This document shows positions 1 to 9,598 of a DNA stretch of 52,729 nt, in pieces. The position numbers were made by a program, and so were the translations under genes. Location of the stretch: positions 309,582 through 362,310 of the forward strand of contig NZ_HF570958.1 of assembly GCF_001046855.1 (NCBI RefSeq). Direction: 5' to 3'. The number at the start of each line of letters is the position of its first letter. Positions within the stretch are counted from its first letter, which is position 1. The DNA comes from Nostocoides japonicum T1-X7. Its GTDB lineage: Bacteria > Actinomycetota > Actinomycetes > Actinomycetales > Dermatophilaceae. Under the pieces are notes generated by a model that saw nothing but the letters and a program-made list of their open reading frames with translations, did no database searches and had not been told where the DNA came from.

Positions 1-105
1 ACCTCGACCCAGCAGAGGTCCCGCGCAGTCGAGGTACAACGACCCCACCCGAACGTCACCGCATACCTCCACCCACCAGGACCCCCACCCGGTCGAGGTA
101 CGACG
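1..105. other. Non-coding left edge downstream of clpB
   Basis: No gene is seen here. The stretch carries inverted and direct copies of a TCGAGGTAC-like word near 30 and 97, and an ACCTCGAC/GTCGAGGT pair near 1 and 29. This could be the end of a small repeat or a terminator cut by the window edge. Confidence 0.3.
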
Positions 106-2670
106 TCACCGGAGGATGAGACCGTCGCTGTCGCCGTCGCGGTCGATCGTCACGGTGTCCCCGTCGTGGACGGTGCCGGCGAGCAGGGCACGGGCGAGCC
201 GGTCGCCGATCTCGCGCTGGACGAGCCGGCGCAGCGGGCGCGCGCCGTAGGCGGGGTCGTACCCGGTGATGGCCAGCCACTCCCGCGCCGCGTCGGTCAC
301 CTCGAGGGTCATCCGGCGGTCGGCGAGCCGGGTCGCGAGGGCTCGGACCTGGAGCTCGACGATGTGGCTGAGCTCGTCGGTGGACAGCGGGTCGAACACG
401 ACGATCTCGTCGAGCCGGTTGAGGAACTCGGGCTTGAAGGTCGCCCGGACCATCCCCATGACCGCGTCGTGCTTCGCCTGGTCCGACATCGTCGGGTCGG
501 TGAGGAACTGCGACCCGAGGTTGCTCGTCATGACGAGGATGACGTTGCGGAAGTCGACCGTCCGGCCCTGACCGTCGGTGAGCCGCCCGTCGTCGAGGAC
601 CTGCAGGAGGATGTCGAAGGTCTCCGGGTGGGCCTTCTCCACCTCGTCGAGGAGGACGACGGAGTAGGGACGCCGGCGCACCGCCTCGGTGAGCTGACCG
701 CCCTCCTCGTACCCGACATACCCCGGGGGTGCCCCGATGAGACGGGCGACGGCGTGCCGCTCGGAGTACTCGCTCATGTCGATGCGGACCATGGCCCGCT
801 CGTCGTCGAAGAGGAAGTCGGCGAGGCTCTTGGCGAGCTCGGTCTTGCCGACACCCGTCGGGCCGAGGAAGAGGAAGGACCCGGTCGGCCGGTCGGGGTC
901 GGCGAGGCCCGCGCGGGAGCGACGGACCGCGTCGGACACGGCCTCGACCGCCTTCACCTGGCCGACGAGCCGCGAGCCGATGATCGACTCCATCGACAGC
1001 AGCTTCTCGGTCTCGCCCTGGAGGAGACGACCGGCCGGTATGCCGGTCCACGCCGAGATGACCTCGGCGATGTCGTCGGCGCCGACGCGCTCCTTGACCA
1101 TGAGGTCGCTGGAGTTCAACCCCGCGGCGACCTCGGCCTCGTTGGCCGCGGCGAGCTGCTTCTCCAGCTGCGGGATCTCGCCGTAGAGCAGGCGCGATGC
1201 CCCTTCGTAGTCGCCCTCGCGCTGGAGCCGCTCGGCCTGGGTGCGGGCCTCGTCGACCTTCGCCTTGAGCTCGCCGACCTTGTTGAGGCCCGACTTCTCC
1301 GCCTCCCACCGCGAGGTGAGCGTCGCGAGCTCCTCGGACCGGTCGGCGAGATCCTTGCGGAGCCGGTCGAGGCGCTCGACGGACGCGGCGTCCTTCTCAT
1401 TGACGAGGTGGAGCTCCTCCATCTTGAGCCGGTCGACGGCGCGACGGAGCTCGTCGATCTCGACGGGGCTGGAGTCGATCTCCATCCGCAGCCGGGAGGC
1501 GGCCTCGTCGACGAGGTCGATCGCCTTGTCGGGGAGCTGCCGACCACTGATGTAGCGGTCGGAGAGGCTCGCGGCCGCGACGAGCGCGGTGTCCTCGATC
1601 TCGACCTTGTGGTGTGCCTCGTAGCGCTCCTTGAGACCGCGGAGGATGGCGATGGTGTCCTCGACCGAGGGTTCGCCGACGAAGACCTGCTGGAACCGGC
1701 GCTCGAGGGCGGCGTCCTTCTCGATGTGCTCGCGGTACTCGTCGAGGGTCGTCGCGCCGACGAGGCGCAGCTCGCCGCGCGCGAGGAGGGGCTTGAGCAT
1801 GTTGCCGGCGTCCATCGCCGACTCACCCGTCGCTCCCGCGCCGACGACGGTGTGCAGCTCGTCGATGAAGGTGACGATCTGTCCCTCGGAGGCCTTGATC
1901 TCCTCCAGGACGGCCTTGAGGCGCTCCTCGAACTCGCCGCGGTACTTCGCGCCGGCCACCATGGCGCCGAGGTCGAGGCTCACGAGACGCTTGTCGCGCA
2001 GGCTCTCGGGGACGTCGCCGTCGACGATGCGCTGGGCGAGCCCCTCGACGACGGCCGTCTTGCCGACGCCGGGCTCGCCGATGAGCACGGGGTTGTTCTT
2101 CGTCCGGCGGGAGAGGACCTGGATGACCCGACGGATCTCCGCGTCGCGGCCGATGACGGGGTCGAGCTTGCCGTCGCGGGCCGCCTGGGTGAGGTCGGTG
2201 CCGTACTTCTCGAGGGCCTCGCTCGTCGCCTCCGGGTTCTCGGACGTGACGTGGTGGCCCGCCCGGAGGCTCTCGATCTGGGCCTCGACGGCGCGGGCGT
2301 CCGCCTGGATGGCGCCCTTCTCGATGAGGGCGAGGACGAGCAGGTCGGTCGACAGGTAGGTGTCTCCCTTGGCCTGCATGAGCGTCTGCGCCGCCTGGAG
2401 CACGGCAAGCGTGTCCTGGGACAGGCCGGGCGACTGGACGGAGGAGCCGCTCGTATGCGGCATCCGGGCCAGCGCACGCTGCGCCTCCGCGGCGACGGCC
2501 TGGGCGGACGTGCCACCGGCGGCGAGCAGGGCGGGCGTCGTCGTCTCCGCCTGTTCGGCGAGGGCGACGGCCAGGTGGGCAGGGACGATCTCGGGGTTTC
2601 CGGCGGTCTGTGCCGACCGCTGGGCGACGGCCAGGGCCTCGGCGACCTTGGTCGTGGGCTTCAGCTCCAT
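106..2670 (-). CDS. clpB: ATP-dependent disaggregase chaperone ClpB
   Basis: ClpB is the Hsp100 hexameric AAA+ unfoldase that works with DnaK/DnaJ/GrpE to resolubilise cytosolic protein aggregates. The 854-residue length is typical. A Clp N-domain occupies about residues 1-145. The first AAA module has Walker [10 protein letters not shown] near residue 200 and Walker [10 protein letters not shown] middle coiled coil follows at about 400-525. The second AAA module has Walker [10 protein letters not shown] near 605 and Walker [13 protein letters not shown]. The ATG start at 2670 has a GGAG-type ribosome site a few bases upstream. The gene stands alone on the minus strand, with an HspR-type HAIR operator about 60-80 bp upstream, as known for clpB in Streptomyces and mycobacteria. 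Identity is certain; heat-shock control is inferred from the operator. Confidence 0.97.
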   Translation of the reverse strand: MELKPTTKVAEALAVAQRSAQTAGNPEIVPAHLAVALAEQAETTTPALLAAGGTSAQAVAAEAQRALARMPHTSGSSVQSPGLSQDTLAVLQAAQTLMQAKGDTYLSTDLLVLALIEKGAIQADARAVEAQIESLRAGHHVTSENPEATSEALEKYGTDLTQAARDGKLDPVIGRDAEIRRVIQVLSRRTKNNPVLIGEPGVGKTAVVEGLAQRIVDGDVPESLRDKRLVSLDLGAMVAGAKYRGEFEERLKAVLEEIKASEGQIVTFIDELHTVVGAGATGESAMDAGNMLKPLLARGELRLVGATTLDEYREHIEKDAALERRFQQVFVGEPSVEDTIAILRGLKERYEAHHKVEIEDTALVAAASLSDRYISGRQLPDKAIDLVDEAASRLRMEIDSSPVEIDELRRAVDRLKMEELHLVNEKDAASVERLDRLRKDLADRSEELATLTSRWEAEKSGLNKVGELKAKVDEARTQAERLQREGDYEGASRLLYGEIPQLEKQLAAANEAEVAAGLNSSDLMVKERVGADDIAEVISAWTGIPAGRLLQGETEKLLSMESIIGSRLVGQVKAVEAVSDAVRRSRAGLADPDRPTGSFLFLGPTGVGKTELAKSLADFLFDDERAMVRIDMSEYSERHAVARLIGAPPGYVGYEEGGQLTEAVRRRPYSVVLLDEVEKAHPETFDILLQVLDDGRLTDGQGRTVDFRNVILVMTSNLGSQFLTDPTMSDQAKHDAVMGMVRATFKPEFLNRLDEIVVFDPLSTDELSHIVELQVRALATRLADRRMTLEVTDAAREWLAITGYDPAYGARPLRRLVQREIGDRLARALLAGTVHDGDTVTIDRDGDSDGLILR

Positions 2671-2729
2671 GAAGGCGGCTCCTTGGGTACGGGGGATGGG
2701 AGATTCTCCTACGGTCCAACCACCCCAAA

Positions 2730-2750
2730 GTTGAGCCTATTCCACTCAAC
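2730..2750 (-). promoter_or_regulatory. HAIR operator (HspR site) of clpB
   Basis: On the minus strand the site reads GTTGAGT-N7-GCTCAAC. It matches the known HspR inverted repeat CTTGAGT-N7-ACTCAAG with correct spacing, and lies 60-80 bp upstream of the clpB start. The hspR gene is in the same window (10162-10764). Confidence 0.8.
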
Positions 2751-2793
2751 CTCGGGTATGCCATTCCGGTCGCGTGTCATGGACGAGCCGGCG

Positions 2794-3020
2794 GTGGTGC
2801 ACAGGCCCCGATCGGGTGCCAGACCGCCAGGCGACCGCCCCCGCACCGGCCCCGCCGTGGTGCACAGGCCCCGATCGGGTGGCAGACCGCCAGCCGACCA
2901 CCGCGGCACCAGCCTGGCCGTGGTGCACAGGCCCCGATCGGGTGGCAGACCGCCAGGCGACCACCGCGGCACCAGCCTGGCCGTGGTGCACAGGCCCCGA
3001 TCGGGTGCCAGACCGCCAGG
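2794..3020. repeat. Four tandem 63-bp repeats with 38-bp core
   Basis: Units start at 2794, 2857, 2920 and 2983. Each opens with GTGGTGCACAGGCCCCGATC, which runs into GGGTGCCAGACCGCCAGG or a one-base variant, followed by a GC-rich linker that is also repeated. The core contains the palindrome CCCGATCGGG. The array lies between the LCP stop and the clpB promoter. The same core recurs with a 64-bp period at 17678-17910. Confidence 0.85.
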
Positions 3021-3047
3021 AGGGGTGGGGTGGGGGGTGGGCTTGGG

Positions 3048-4559
3048 TCAGCAGGTGGCGTCGATCGAGCTCACCGCACCGTCGTCGGGCTCGGTGGTCG
3101 TCGAGCTCCCGTGCGTCGAGGTCTTCGAGGGTGACGCGGCGCTCGTCGTCGGCGTCGCCGTCGCGGCCGGGTGGTCCGCGACCGCCTTGTGGACGAGGCG
3201 GCGGATCTTGGCGTAGTCGGGGTTGGACACGTTCACGACCTGGTCGGTGATCGGCAGGCTGCTGATCGTGCCGTTCTGGATCCGCTGGACGAGCGTGACC
3301 CAGGCCTCGAGATCGCTCTGGGGGATGTCCACCGTCACGTTGTTCTTGAACACCTCGGCGAGCGCCCCGTAGTTCGCGAGCATCTTCACGGGGTTCGACT
3401 GGTCGAGCAGCGCGCCGACCATGCAGCGCTGCCGCCGCATCCGGCTGTAGTCGTCGGACTGCGCCCGGGACCGGGCATACCAGAGCGCCTCCTTGCCGTC
3501 GAGGTGCTGGCGGCCCGGCTCGATCCACGCCTGCCTGCCGGTCGTCCAGACGATGCCGCCGGCGCCGTCGCTCTTGCAGTTCATGCAGATCCGGCTCTTG
3601 ACGTCGACGGTCACCCCGCCCATCGCGTCGACGAGCTGCTGGAAGCCCTTGAGGTCGATGATGACGCTCTGGTTGATCGTCAGCCCGGTGATCCTCCCGA
3701 GGGCCCGCCGGGTCTCGGTGTAGCCCGGTGCCGGGTCTCCGGGGAAGAGGTCCTTGTGCTGCTCGGCGAGCGTCCAGATGCCGTTGAGCAGGCAGTCCTG
3801 GTTCACGCCGGACTGCGGGTTGATGCAATGGAACCCGTCGGGATAGAGCGCGTGGAGCGGGTCGTCGGCAGCGAACGGCACCCGGTCGAGGTTGCGGGGC
3901 AGCCCGATGAGAACCGTGTCGCCCGTCTTGGTGTTGATGCTCGCGACCATCATCGAGTCCGACCGCACACCGATCCGGCCCTTGCCGGAGTCCGCGCCGA
4001 TGAGCATGACGTTGACGCGGGGGATGTCGGCCCACGGATCCTTCTTCTCGGCGGCCGGCTTCACCGCGTTGACCGACGCGGGGTCCCCTCCGTCGGAGAA
4101 CACCGTCCCGACCACGTCGCGCTGGATGGCGATGGCGCGGGCGCCGATGAGGGCGGGGAAGACGACGAGGCAGCAGCACAGGGCGGCGAACACCCTCGTC
4201 GTCCACGACTCGACGCGCGTCGCGTCCTGGGGGCGGGTCGTCACCGCCGTCACGACGATGAACGCGGCCCACAGCAGGGCTCCGCCGAGCAGACCGACGA
4301 GGATGACGAGCAGCTTGCTCCGGTCGACCCCGATGGACAGGGCCGTCGACATGGCGCCCTGGCTCATGACCCTGACGAGCGCATACACGCCGGCGACGAC
4401 GAAGAGCGCGAGGACCCCGGCGCCGAGCCACCGCCGACGCGTCCCGAGCAGCCCGCTCCCGGGGACGACGGTGCTCGAGCCCGTGAGAAGATAGAAGCGC
4501 CGCATCTGGCGTCTTCGGGCCTCCAGACGGGACCGTCGACCGACATCCTCTAACGACAC
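3048..4559 (-). CDS. LytR-CpsA-Psr (LCP) family cell-wall polymer ligase
   Basis: LCP proteins are membrane-anchored phosphotransferases that attach teichoic-acid-like or arabinogalactan polymers to peptidoglycan on the outer face of the membrane. I chose the GTG at 4559 because a GAGGAG ribosome site sits 9 bases upstream; this gives 503 residues. An ATG at 4505 is an alternative. Three hydrophobic segments lie in the first ~140 residues (WLGAGVLALFVVAGVYALV, LLVILVGLLGGALLWAAF, VFAALCCCLVVFPALIG). The LCP domain follows, with MLIGADSGKGRIGVRSDSMM, LIGLPRNL and a conserved Arg-rich segment YARSRAQSDDYSRMRRQ. The tail is Thr/Ser-rich. Polymer specificity cannot be read from the sequence. It precedes clpB on the same strand but is separated from it by a repeat array. 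Confidence 0.9.
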   Translation of the reverse strand: MSLEDVGRRSRLEARRRQMRRFYLLTGSSTVVPGSGLLGTRRRWLGAGVLALFVVAGVYALVRVMSQGAMSTALSIGVDRSKLLVILVGLLGGALLWAAFIVVTAVTTRPQDATRVESWTTRVFAALCCCLVVFPALIGARAIAIQRDVVGTVFSDGGDPASVNAVKPAAEKKDPWADIPRVNVMLIGADSGKGRIGVRSDSMMVASINTKTGDTVLIGLPRNLDRVPFAADDPLHALYPDGFHCINPQSGVNQDCLLNGIWTLAEQHKDLFPGDPAPGYTETRRALGRITGLTINQSVIIDLKGFQQLVDAMGGVTVDVKSRICMNCKSDGAGGIVWTTGRQAWIEPGRQHLDGKEALWYARSRAQSDDYSRMRRQRCMVGALLDQSNPVKMLANYGALAEVFKNNVTVDIPQSDLEAWVTLVQRIQNGTISSLPITDQVVNVSNPDYAKIRRLVHKAVADHPAATATPTTSAASPSKTSTHGSSTTTEPDDGAVSSIDATC

Positions 4560-4749
4560 AGGGCTTGGCTCCTCGCGGTTGCAGGAAAAGATGGACGGTT
4601 GGGCTGGCAGACCCACGTCCACCGGCCAGTATGACCGACGAACCTGCGAAAACGATGTATGCGGGTTCCTCCCCTCTTCGACGACGCACCCGGGCGCCCG
4701 GTTGGGCCCGCTCTTCCCCCGCTCCGCCCGCCCCTAGACCACTCCCCCC

Positions 4750-4952
4750 GCACGTGCCGAGTTGTTGTCGTCATCCTGGCCTTTCGACGACATCTTCTCG
4801 GCACGTGCACCGACCCACCCCGCACGTGCCGAGTTGTTGTCGTCATCCTGGCCTTTCGACGGCATCTTCTCGGCACGTGCACCGAACCACCCCGCACGTG
4901 CCGAGTTGTTGTCGCCACCTCGGCCTTTCGACGACATCTTCTCGGCACGTGC
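4750..4952. repeat. Three tandem copies of a 59-bp palindromic element
   Basis: Copies lie at 4750-4808, 4822-4880 and 4894-4952 (72-bp spacing). Each begins GCACGTGCCGAGTTGTTGTC and ends CATCTTCTCGGCACGTGC, so the outer 12 bases are perfect inverted repeats. The loop varies. The array sits directly after the formate-THF ligase stop and before the LCP gene. Single copies recur at 21183-21241 and 24382-24440, always exactly 59 bp. Confidence 0.9.
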
Positions 4953-4986
4953 GACATCTGCGCGGCGGGTGGGCGTGGGAGGCGAG

Positions 4987-6732
4987 TCAGAAGAGGCCGA
5001 CGATCTCGCCGTCGTCGTCGAGATCGATCGACATCGCCGCGGGAGCGGAGGACAGACCGGGCATCGTGCGCATGTCGCCCGCAATGGCGTAGACGTAACC
5101 CGCCCCGGCGGCGGCGCGGACCTCACGGACCGGCAGCCGCCACCCGGTCGGGGCGCCCCGGAGCGTCGGGTCGGACGAGATCGACAGGTGGGTCTTGGCG
5201 ATGACGACGGGGAAGGCGCCGTAGCCGAGCTCCTCGAACCGGGCCAGGTCGCGCGCCGCGGCCGGGGTGTAGTCGACGCCGTCGGCGCCGTAGACCTTCG
5301 TCGCGACGGCCTCGATCTTGTCGGTGAGGCAGGCGTCCATCGGGTACGTCGGGGTGAACTCGTGCTCCTCCGCGCACGCGGCGACGACCGCCTCGGCGAG
5401 GTCGGCCGCGCCGGCTCCCCCGTCGACGACGTGGGTCGCGACGGCCACGCGGGCTCCGGCCGCCTCGGCCGCGGCGCGGATGACGTCGTGCTCGCTGTCG
5501 AAGTCGGTGGGGAACCGGTTGATCGCGACGACCGGCGAGACGCCGAAGGAGCGGACGATCTCGATGTGCTTGACGAGGTTCGCGAGGCCGGCCCGGACGT
5601 CGTCGGGGTTCTCCTCGATCATCTCCGGCGGCAGCGGCTTCCCGGCGACGACGCGGTACCGGCCCGAGTGGGTCTTCAGCGCCCGGACCGTGACGACGAG
5701 GACCGCCGCGTCCGGCTGGAGGCCCGCGACGCGACACTTGACGTTGAAGAAGCGCTCGGCGCCCATGTCGGAGCCGAAGCCGGCCTCGGTGAGCAGGTAG
5801 TCGGCGGCGTGGATCCCGACCCGGTCGGCGACGATCGAGGAGTTGCCCGTCGCGATGTTGCCGAACGGGCCGGCGTGGATGAGGACCGGCCCGTGCTCGA
5901 TGGTCTGCATGAGGTTCGGCTTGAGCGCCTCCTTCATGATGACCGCCATCGCCCCCGCGGCGTGGAGGTCCTCGGCCGTGACCGGCTCACCGGCATACGT
6001 GTAGCCGACGACGATCCGGCCGAGCCGGGCGCGCATGTCCCGCAGGGACGTCGACAACGCGAGGATCACCATGACCTCGCTCGCCGCCGTGATGTCGAAC
6101 CCGGCCTGACGCGGCACGCCGTCGACGCGGGCCCCGAGTCCGACGACGATGTTGCGCAGCGAGCGGTCGTTGACGTCGAGGACGCGGCGCCAGGCGATGT
6201 TGCGCGGGTCGAGGCCCAGCTGGTTGCCGTGGTGGAGGTGGTTGTCGACGATCGCCGCGAGCATGTTGTGGGCCGCCGTGACGGCGTGGAAGTCCCCCGT
6301 GAGGTGGAGGTTGAGCGTCTCCATCGGGACGACCTGGCTGCGGCCCGCGCCGGCGGCGCCGCCCTTGATGCCGAAGGTCGGGCCCATCGACGGCTGCCGG
6401 ATCGCGAGGATGGAGCGCTTGCCGATGTGCTGCAGCCCCTGGGCCAGGCCGACGGACGTCGTCGTCTTGCCCTCGCCGAGCGGTGTCGGCGTGATGGCGG
6501 TGATGACGACGTACTTGGCTCTCGGCCGATCGGCCAGGTCGTCGATGGCGGCGAGCTCGATCTTGGCGACGTGCCGGCCGTGCGGCTCGATGTGCTCGGG
6601 TCTGAGGCCGGCCGCCTCCGCGACCTCGGCGATGGGCAGCAGGGTGGCGGCGCGAGCGATCTCGAGATCGCTCGGCGGTGACGTCGTCGGCACAACCCCA
6701 TCCTGTACCCCCGGGGTACTCTCGGTAGCCAC
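4987..6732 (-). CDS. fhs: Formate-tetrahydrofolate ligase
   Basis: This cytosolic enzyme makes 10-formyl-THF from formate, ATP and THF in one-carbon metabolism. The predicted 581 residues (family about 555-580) contain the ATP-binding segment TPLGEGKTTTSVGLAQGL near residue 85 and the conserved runs LAIRQPSMGPTFGIKGGAAG, GDFHAVTAAHNMLAA, RFFNVKCR and VVAINRFPTD. The start is the GTG at 6732; a GGGAGG about 13 bases upstream is a loose ribosome site. The first ~20 residues are poorly conserved in character. It has no obvious operon partner. Three 59-bp palindromic elements follow the stop codon and may act as its terminator. Confidence 0.97.
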   Translation of the reverse strand: MATESTPGVQDGVVPTTSPPSDLEIARAATLLPIAEVAEAAGLRPEHIEPHGRHVAKIELAAIDDLADRPRAKYVVITAITPTPLGEGKTTTSVGLAQGLQHIGKRSILAIRQPSMGPTFGIKGGAAGAGRSQVVPMETLNLHLTGDFHAVTAAHNMLAAIVDNHLHHGNQLGLDPRNIAWRRVLDVNDRSLRNIVVGLGARVDGVPRQAGFDITAASEVMVILALSTSLRDMRARLGRIVVGYTYAGEPVTAEDLHAAGAMAVIMKEALKPNLMQTIEHGPVLIHAGPFGNIATGNSSIVADRVGIHAADYLLTEAGFGSDMGAERFFNVKCRVAGLQPDAAVLVVTVRALKTHSGRYRVVAGKPLPPEMIEENPDDVRAGLANLVKHIEIVRSFGVSPVVAINRFPTDFDSEHDVIRAAAEAAGARVAVATHVVDGGAGAADLAEAVVAACAEEHEFTPTYPMDACLTDKIEAVATKVYGADGVDYTPAAARDLARFEELGYGAFPVVIAKTHLSISSDPTLRGAPTGWRLPVREVRAAAGAGYVYAIAGDMRTMPGLSSAPAAMSIDLDDDGEIVGLF

Positions 6733-6843
6733 TTCGGCCCGGACGCCTCCCGTGCGTCAGCGGCCGGCGCCGCTCGCGTCAGCGGCCGGCGCCGCTCGCA
6801 GCCGCGCTGGGCGTGGCTCCCGTCGGCGATGGACGCGCCTGCG

Positions 6844-7938
6844 TCAGCGGTGGGCGCGGCCCGTCTCCGGCGCCGTCGCGAGGGCGCTCTCCCAGCGCTG
6901 CTCGACCCTGCCCCACCGCCACACGCCGACCGCGAGGGCCCAGGTGAGGATGAAGAGGGCGACGATGGCATACCCGACGTAGTCGAGGCCGATGTTCCCG
7001 ATGGCGGCGAGCGGCCCCGTCGTGATGTCGAGCCGAGCGGCGAGGACCGAGATGAGCTCGATCCCGCCGATGACGAGGGCCACGGTCACCGAGAGGGCCG
7101 TGACCGTCATGTTGTAGTAGATCTTGCGGACCGGGCGCGCGAAGGCCCAGCCGTAGGCCGCATTCATGAAGGCGCCGTCGAAGGAGTCGAGGAGGCTCAT
7201 GCCGGCGGTGAACAGCAGCGGCAGGGTGAGGATGGCATACCAGGGCAGCTGCACCGCGGCCGCGCCCCCGGCGAGGATGAGCAGGCTGACCTCGGTCGCC
7301 GTGTCGAACCCGAACCCGAAGAGGACGCCGACGGGATAGATGTGCCAGGGCCTGCGGACGATCCTCGTCAACCCCCCGAACATCCGGTAGAGCGCGCCCT
7401 TGTTCGCGAGGGTCTCCTCGAGCTCGGCCTCGTCGACGGTCCCCCGGCGCATCCGGCGGAAGACCTTGACGATCCCGAGGAGCGTCGCGAGGTTGACGAG
7501 GCCGAGGGCGATGAGGAAGAGGCCGGACACCGTCGGCCCCCAGACCCCCGTCACCGTGTGCAGGGTCGAGTCGTCGGACTCGACCTGGCCCACGAGCGAC
7601 CGGATGCCGAGGGCGAGGAGGGTGCACATGGCGAAGACGACGGTCGAGTGGCCCAGGGAGAACCAGAAGCCGACGGTGACCGGCTTCTGGCCGTCCTCCA
7701 TGAGCTTGCGGGTCGTGTTGTCGATGGCGGCGATGTGGTCGGCGTCGAAGGCGTGCCGCATGCCGAGGGTGTATGCCGTGAGCCCGAGGCCGATCCCGAA
7801 GGCCTGGGACCCGAGGACGTAGTGCTGCGGAGCCACGACCCCGACGAGGAGAGCGAACCCGACGACGTGCAGGGCGAGGACGGCGGCGGTCATGAGACCG
7901 ATCGCGATCCACTGGGGGCGTCCGAAGTGCGCGGTCAC
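6844..7938 (-). CDS. High-affinity nickel/cobalt permease (NiCoT family)
   Basis: NiCoT proteins are eight-helix membrane permeases that import Ni2+ and/or Co2+ for urease, hydrogenase or cobalamin enzymes. The signature HAFDADHIAAIDNTTR (about residue 61) in helix II is the metal-selectivity motif. FWFSLGHSTVV, FGFGFDTATEVSLL and TAGMSLLDSFDGAFMNAAYG match the other family signatures. The length of 364 residues is typical. The start is GTG at 7938; the TGCGAA-N3-TTCGCA palindrome lies immediately upstream and could be a metal-responsive operator. No nickel enzyme genes are in the window, so nickel versus cobalt is not decided. Confidence 0.93.
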   Translation of the reverse strand: MTAHFGRPQWIAIGLMTAAVLALHVVGFALLVGVVAPQHYVLGSQAFGIGLGLTAYTLGMRHAFDADHIAAIDNTTRKLMEDGQKPVTVGFWFSLGHSTVVFAMCTLLALGIRSLVGQVESDDSTLHTVTGVWGPTVSGLFLIALGLVNLATLLGIVKVFRRMRRGTVDEAELEETLANKGALYRMFGGLTRIVRRPWHIYPVGVLFGFGFDTATEVSLLILAGGAAAVQLPWYAILTLPLLFTAGMSLLDSFDGAFMNAAYGWAFARPVRKIYYNMTVTALSVTVALVIGGIELISVLAARLDITTGPLAAIGNIGLDYVGYAIVALFILTWALAVGVWRWGRVEQRWESALATAPETGRAHR

Positions 7939-7949
7939 CCCGCCATTAT

Positions 7950-7964
7950 TGCGAACATTTCGCA
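7950..7964 (-). promoter_or_regulatory. Palindrome next to AATAAT, upstream of NiCoT gene
   Basis: The perfect 15-bp inverted repeat TGCGAA-CAT-TTCGCA lies 12-26 bp before the GTG. On the minus strand it is followed at once by AATAAT, a plausible -10 element. It could bind a metal-responsive repressor such as a Fur-family (Nur/Zur) protein; the binder is unknown. Confidence 0.4.
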
Positions 7965-7995
7965 GCAGTGCTCCCCCGACCCCGACGAGGCCCGC

Positions 7996-8640
7996 TCAGG
8001 GACGCCATCGGGGGTCGCGGCCCAGCCGGCCGAGGAGCCGATCCTGCCGGCTCGCGTCCCGCGGCACCTCGACCGCCGCTGCGCAGACGCCGTCCCCGTA
8101 GAGGTGGTCGCCGAACCCGTCCGCCGCCCGCTCGACCATCGTCAGCTCCTCCTCCTCGAACGTGTCCGCGACGCCGACGGCCCGCGCGATGTCGTTGCGG
8201 TGCACGATGAGGTCGAACCCGTAGAAGTCGGCCAGCATGGCCCCGACGGTCGTGTCGCCGAACATGCCGGTGTATGCCGCGTCGGCGACGGCGGGATCGG
8301 CGAGCAGGCCGGAGAGCTCGTCGTGGTGGCGGCGCCAGCCCGCGACCGGGTCGGCGGCGACCTCCGGGCGCTCCTCGAGCGGGACGCCGGCCCGCCGGAG
8401 GAACTCCCGCTCGCTGTCGACGACGTGGGCGACGACGTCGGCGGCGGACCATCCCTCGCACGGCGAGGGGTTCGTCCAGGCGCTCGGAGCGGTGGTGTCG
8501 ATGACGGCGTCGAAGCGGCGCGCGAGGGTCTCGTAGCGCTCGTGGCTCGACGGCTTCGTGGTCTCCGACGCCGTGGTGCTCGGTGCCGTGATGTCCGGTG
8601 TCGTGGTGTGTGGTGTCGGTGTGTGTGGTGTTGACGTCAT
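7996..8640 (-). CDS. TIGR03086-like DinB/mycothiol-dependent enzyme family protein
   Basis: The product belongs to the DinB-like four-helix superfamily that includes mycothiol-dependent maleylpyruvate isomerase. Visible features are a Thr/Pro-rich N-terminus, then PSPCEGWSAADVVAHVVDSE with the first metal-type His, a second His in RRHHDEL, and DLIVHRNDIARAVG with the third His in the usual place. The ATG at 8640 (214 residues) is preferred over an upstream in-frame start that would overlap the divergent AraC gene's promoter. It is transcribed away from that AraC-family gene across a 50-bp gap with an inverted repeat, so the regulator may control it. The substrate is unknown. Confidence 0.75.
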   Translation of the reverse strand: MTSTPHTPTPHTTTPDITAPSTTASETTKPSSHERYETLARRFDAVIDTTAPSAWTNPSPCEGWSAADVVAHVVDSEREFLRRAGVPLEERPEVAADPVAGWRRHHDELSGLLADPAVADAAYTGMFGDTTVGAMLADFYGFDLIVHRNDIARAVGVADTFEEEELTMVERAADGFGDHLYGDGVCAAAVEVPRDASRQDRLLGRLGRDPRWRP

Positions 8641-8673
8641 GGAACGACAGTAGGTCGGGGCACCGACACGACG

Positions 8674-8692
8674 ATTGTCATAATCCGACAAT
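8674..8692. promoter_or_regulatory. Inverted repeat between divergent TIGR03086-like and AraC genes
   Basis: ATTGTC-N7-GACAAT is a perfect inverted repeat overlapping the ATG of the AraC-family gene at 8691, in a 50-bp divergent promoter gap. It is a candidate autoregulatory operator. Confidence 0.45.
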
Positions 8693-9527
8693 GGCGAGCC
8701 AGGGCCCGCGGCCGGTCGAGCCGGTCGACCGAGCGCACCTCACCGCTGCCGACCGGCCGTCGCCGCCCATCTGGCGCTACGCGCCGTCGGACGACCTCGG
8801 GGACCTCGTCATGCGCTACTGGGTCCCGGTGTGGGACCTTCCGGCCGGGTTGACGTGGAGCCAACAGGTCCTCCAGTACCCCGTCTGCCTCATCGTCGTC
8901 TCGACGACGTATGCCATCGCCGTGGGCCCGGACACCGGCCTCGGGCGGGTGGACCTCGCGGGGACGGGGTGGGGGGTCGGCACGATGCTCCAGCCCGCCG
9001 CCGGCTCGCTCCTCCTCGGTGGCTCCGTCGCCCCGCTCACCGACCACCGCGTCGACCTCGCGACGCTGCCATCCCTCGACGGGGCGCGTCTCGTCGAGGA
9101 GATCCGCGGGATCATGGCGCCCGACCCGGCCTCCCCGAGGCGTCACCTCGAGGCGCTGCGTGCCGTCGAGAGCCGCATCCGCCGTCTCGGCCCCGTCGAC
9201 GAGGCCGGTCAGGTCTGCAACAACGTCGTCGCGCTCCTCGAGGCACGCCCCGACATCGTCCACGTCGCTGACCTGTGCGCCGCCCTGCGGATGACCGAGC
9301 GATCCCTCCAGCGGCTGACGACCGAGCGGATGGGGCTCACCCCGAAGTGGCTCATCCAGCGCCGCCGCCTCCATGATGCGACGCTCGCCATCAAGGAGGG
9401 CCGCGGCGACCTCGCCTCGATCGCCGTCGAGTCCGGGTATGCCGACCAGGCCCACTTCACGCGTGACTTCAAGCGGTTCACGGGGATGACGCCGGGCGCC
9501 TACCTCCGCGCCCAGCGGCCCGCCTGA
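8691..9527 (+). CDS. AraC-family transcriptional regulator
   Basis: This is a predicted 278-residue DNA-binding regulator. The N-terminal half (about 25-150) resembles the DUF6597-type domain common in actinobacterial AraC proteins (IWRYAPSDDLGDLVMRYW). The C-terminal 100 residues form the AraC double helix-turn-helix: VADLCAALRMTERSLQRLT as the first and IAVESGYADQAHFTRDFKRF as the second, ending TGMTPGAYLR. The ATG at 8691 is chosen because longer versions would run into the divergent neighbour. Divergence from the TIGR03086-like gene across 50 bp suggests local regulation. The effector is unknown. Confidence 0.85.
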   Translation: MASQGPRPVEPVDRAHLTAADRPSPPIWRYAPSDDLGDLVMRYWVPVWDLPAGLTWSQQVLQYPVCLIVVSTTYAIAVGPDTGLGRVDLAGTGWGVGTMLQPAAGSLLLGGSVAPLTDHRVDLATLPSLDGARLVEEIRGIMAPDPASPRRHLEALRAVESRIRRLGPVDEAGQVCNNVVALLEARPDIVHVADLCAALRMTERSLQRLTTERMGLTPKWLIQRRRLHDATLAIKEGRGDLASIAVESGYADQAHFTRDFKRFTGMTPGAYLRAQRPA

Positions 9528-9598
9528 CGGCAGCTGCCGGGCCGCGCGGCAGTGCTGGCTGGGTCTGGTGCTCGGGCTCGGGCTCGGGCTCGGAGCAG

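Noticed and set aside
2794..3020. CRISPR array
   Set aside because: Regular 63-bp spacing of a 38-bp core looks CRISPR-like, but the linkers are copies of each other and there are no cas genes.
166..3216. Very long plus-strand reading frame across clpB
   Set aside because: It is a mirror frame of clpB caused by high GC third positions; its composition is Val/Arg/Gly/Asp-rich with no motif, and the opposite strand encodes a clear ClpB.
8674..8692. Third member of the TTGTC-N-GACAA operator set
   Set aside because: The half-sites match, but the spacing is 7 bases rather than 1, so it is probably bound by the local AraC protein instead.
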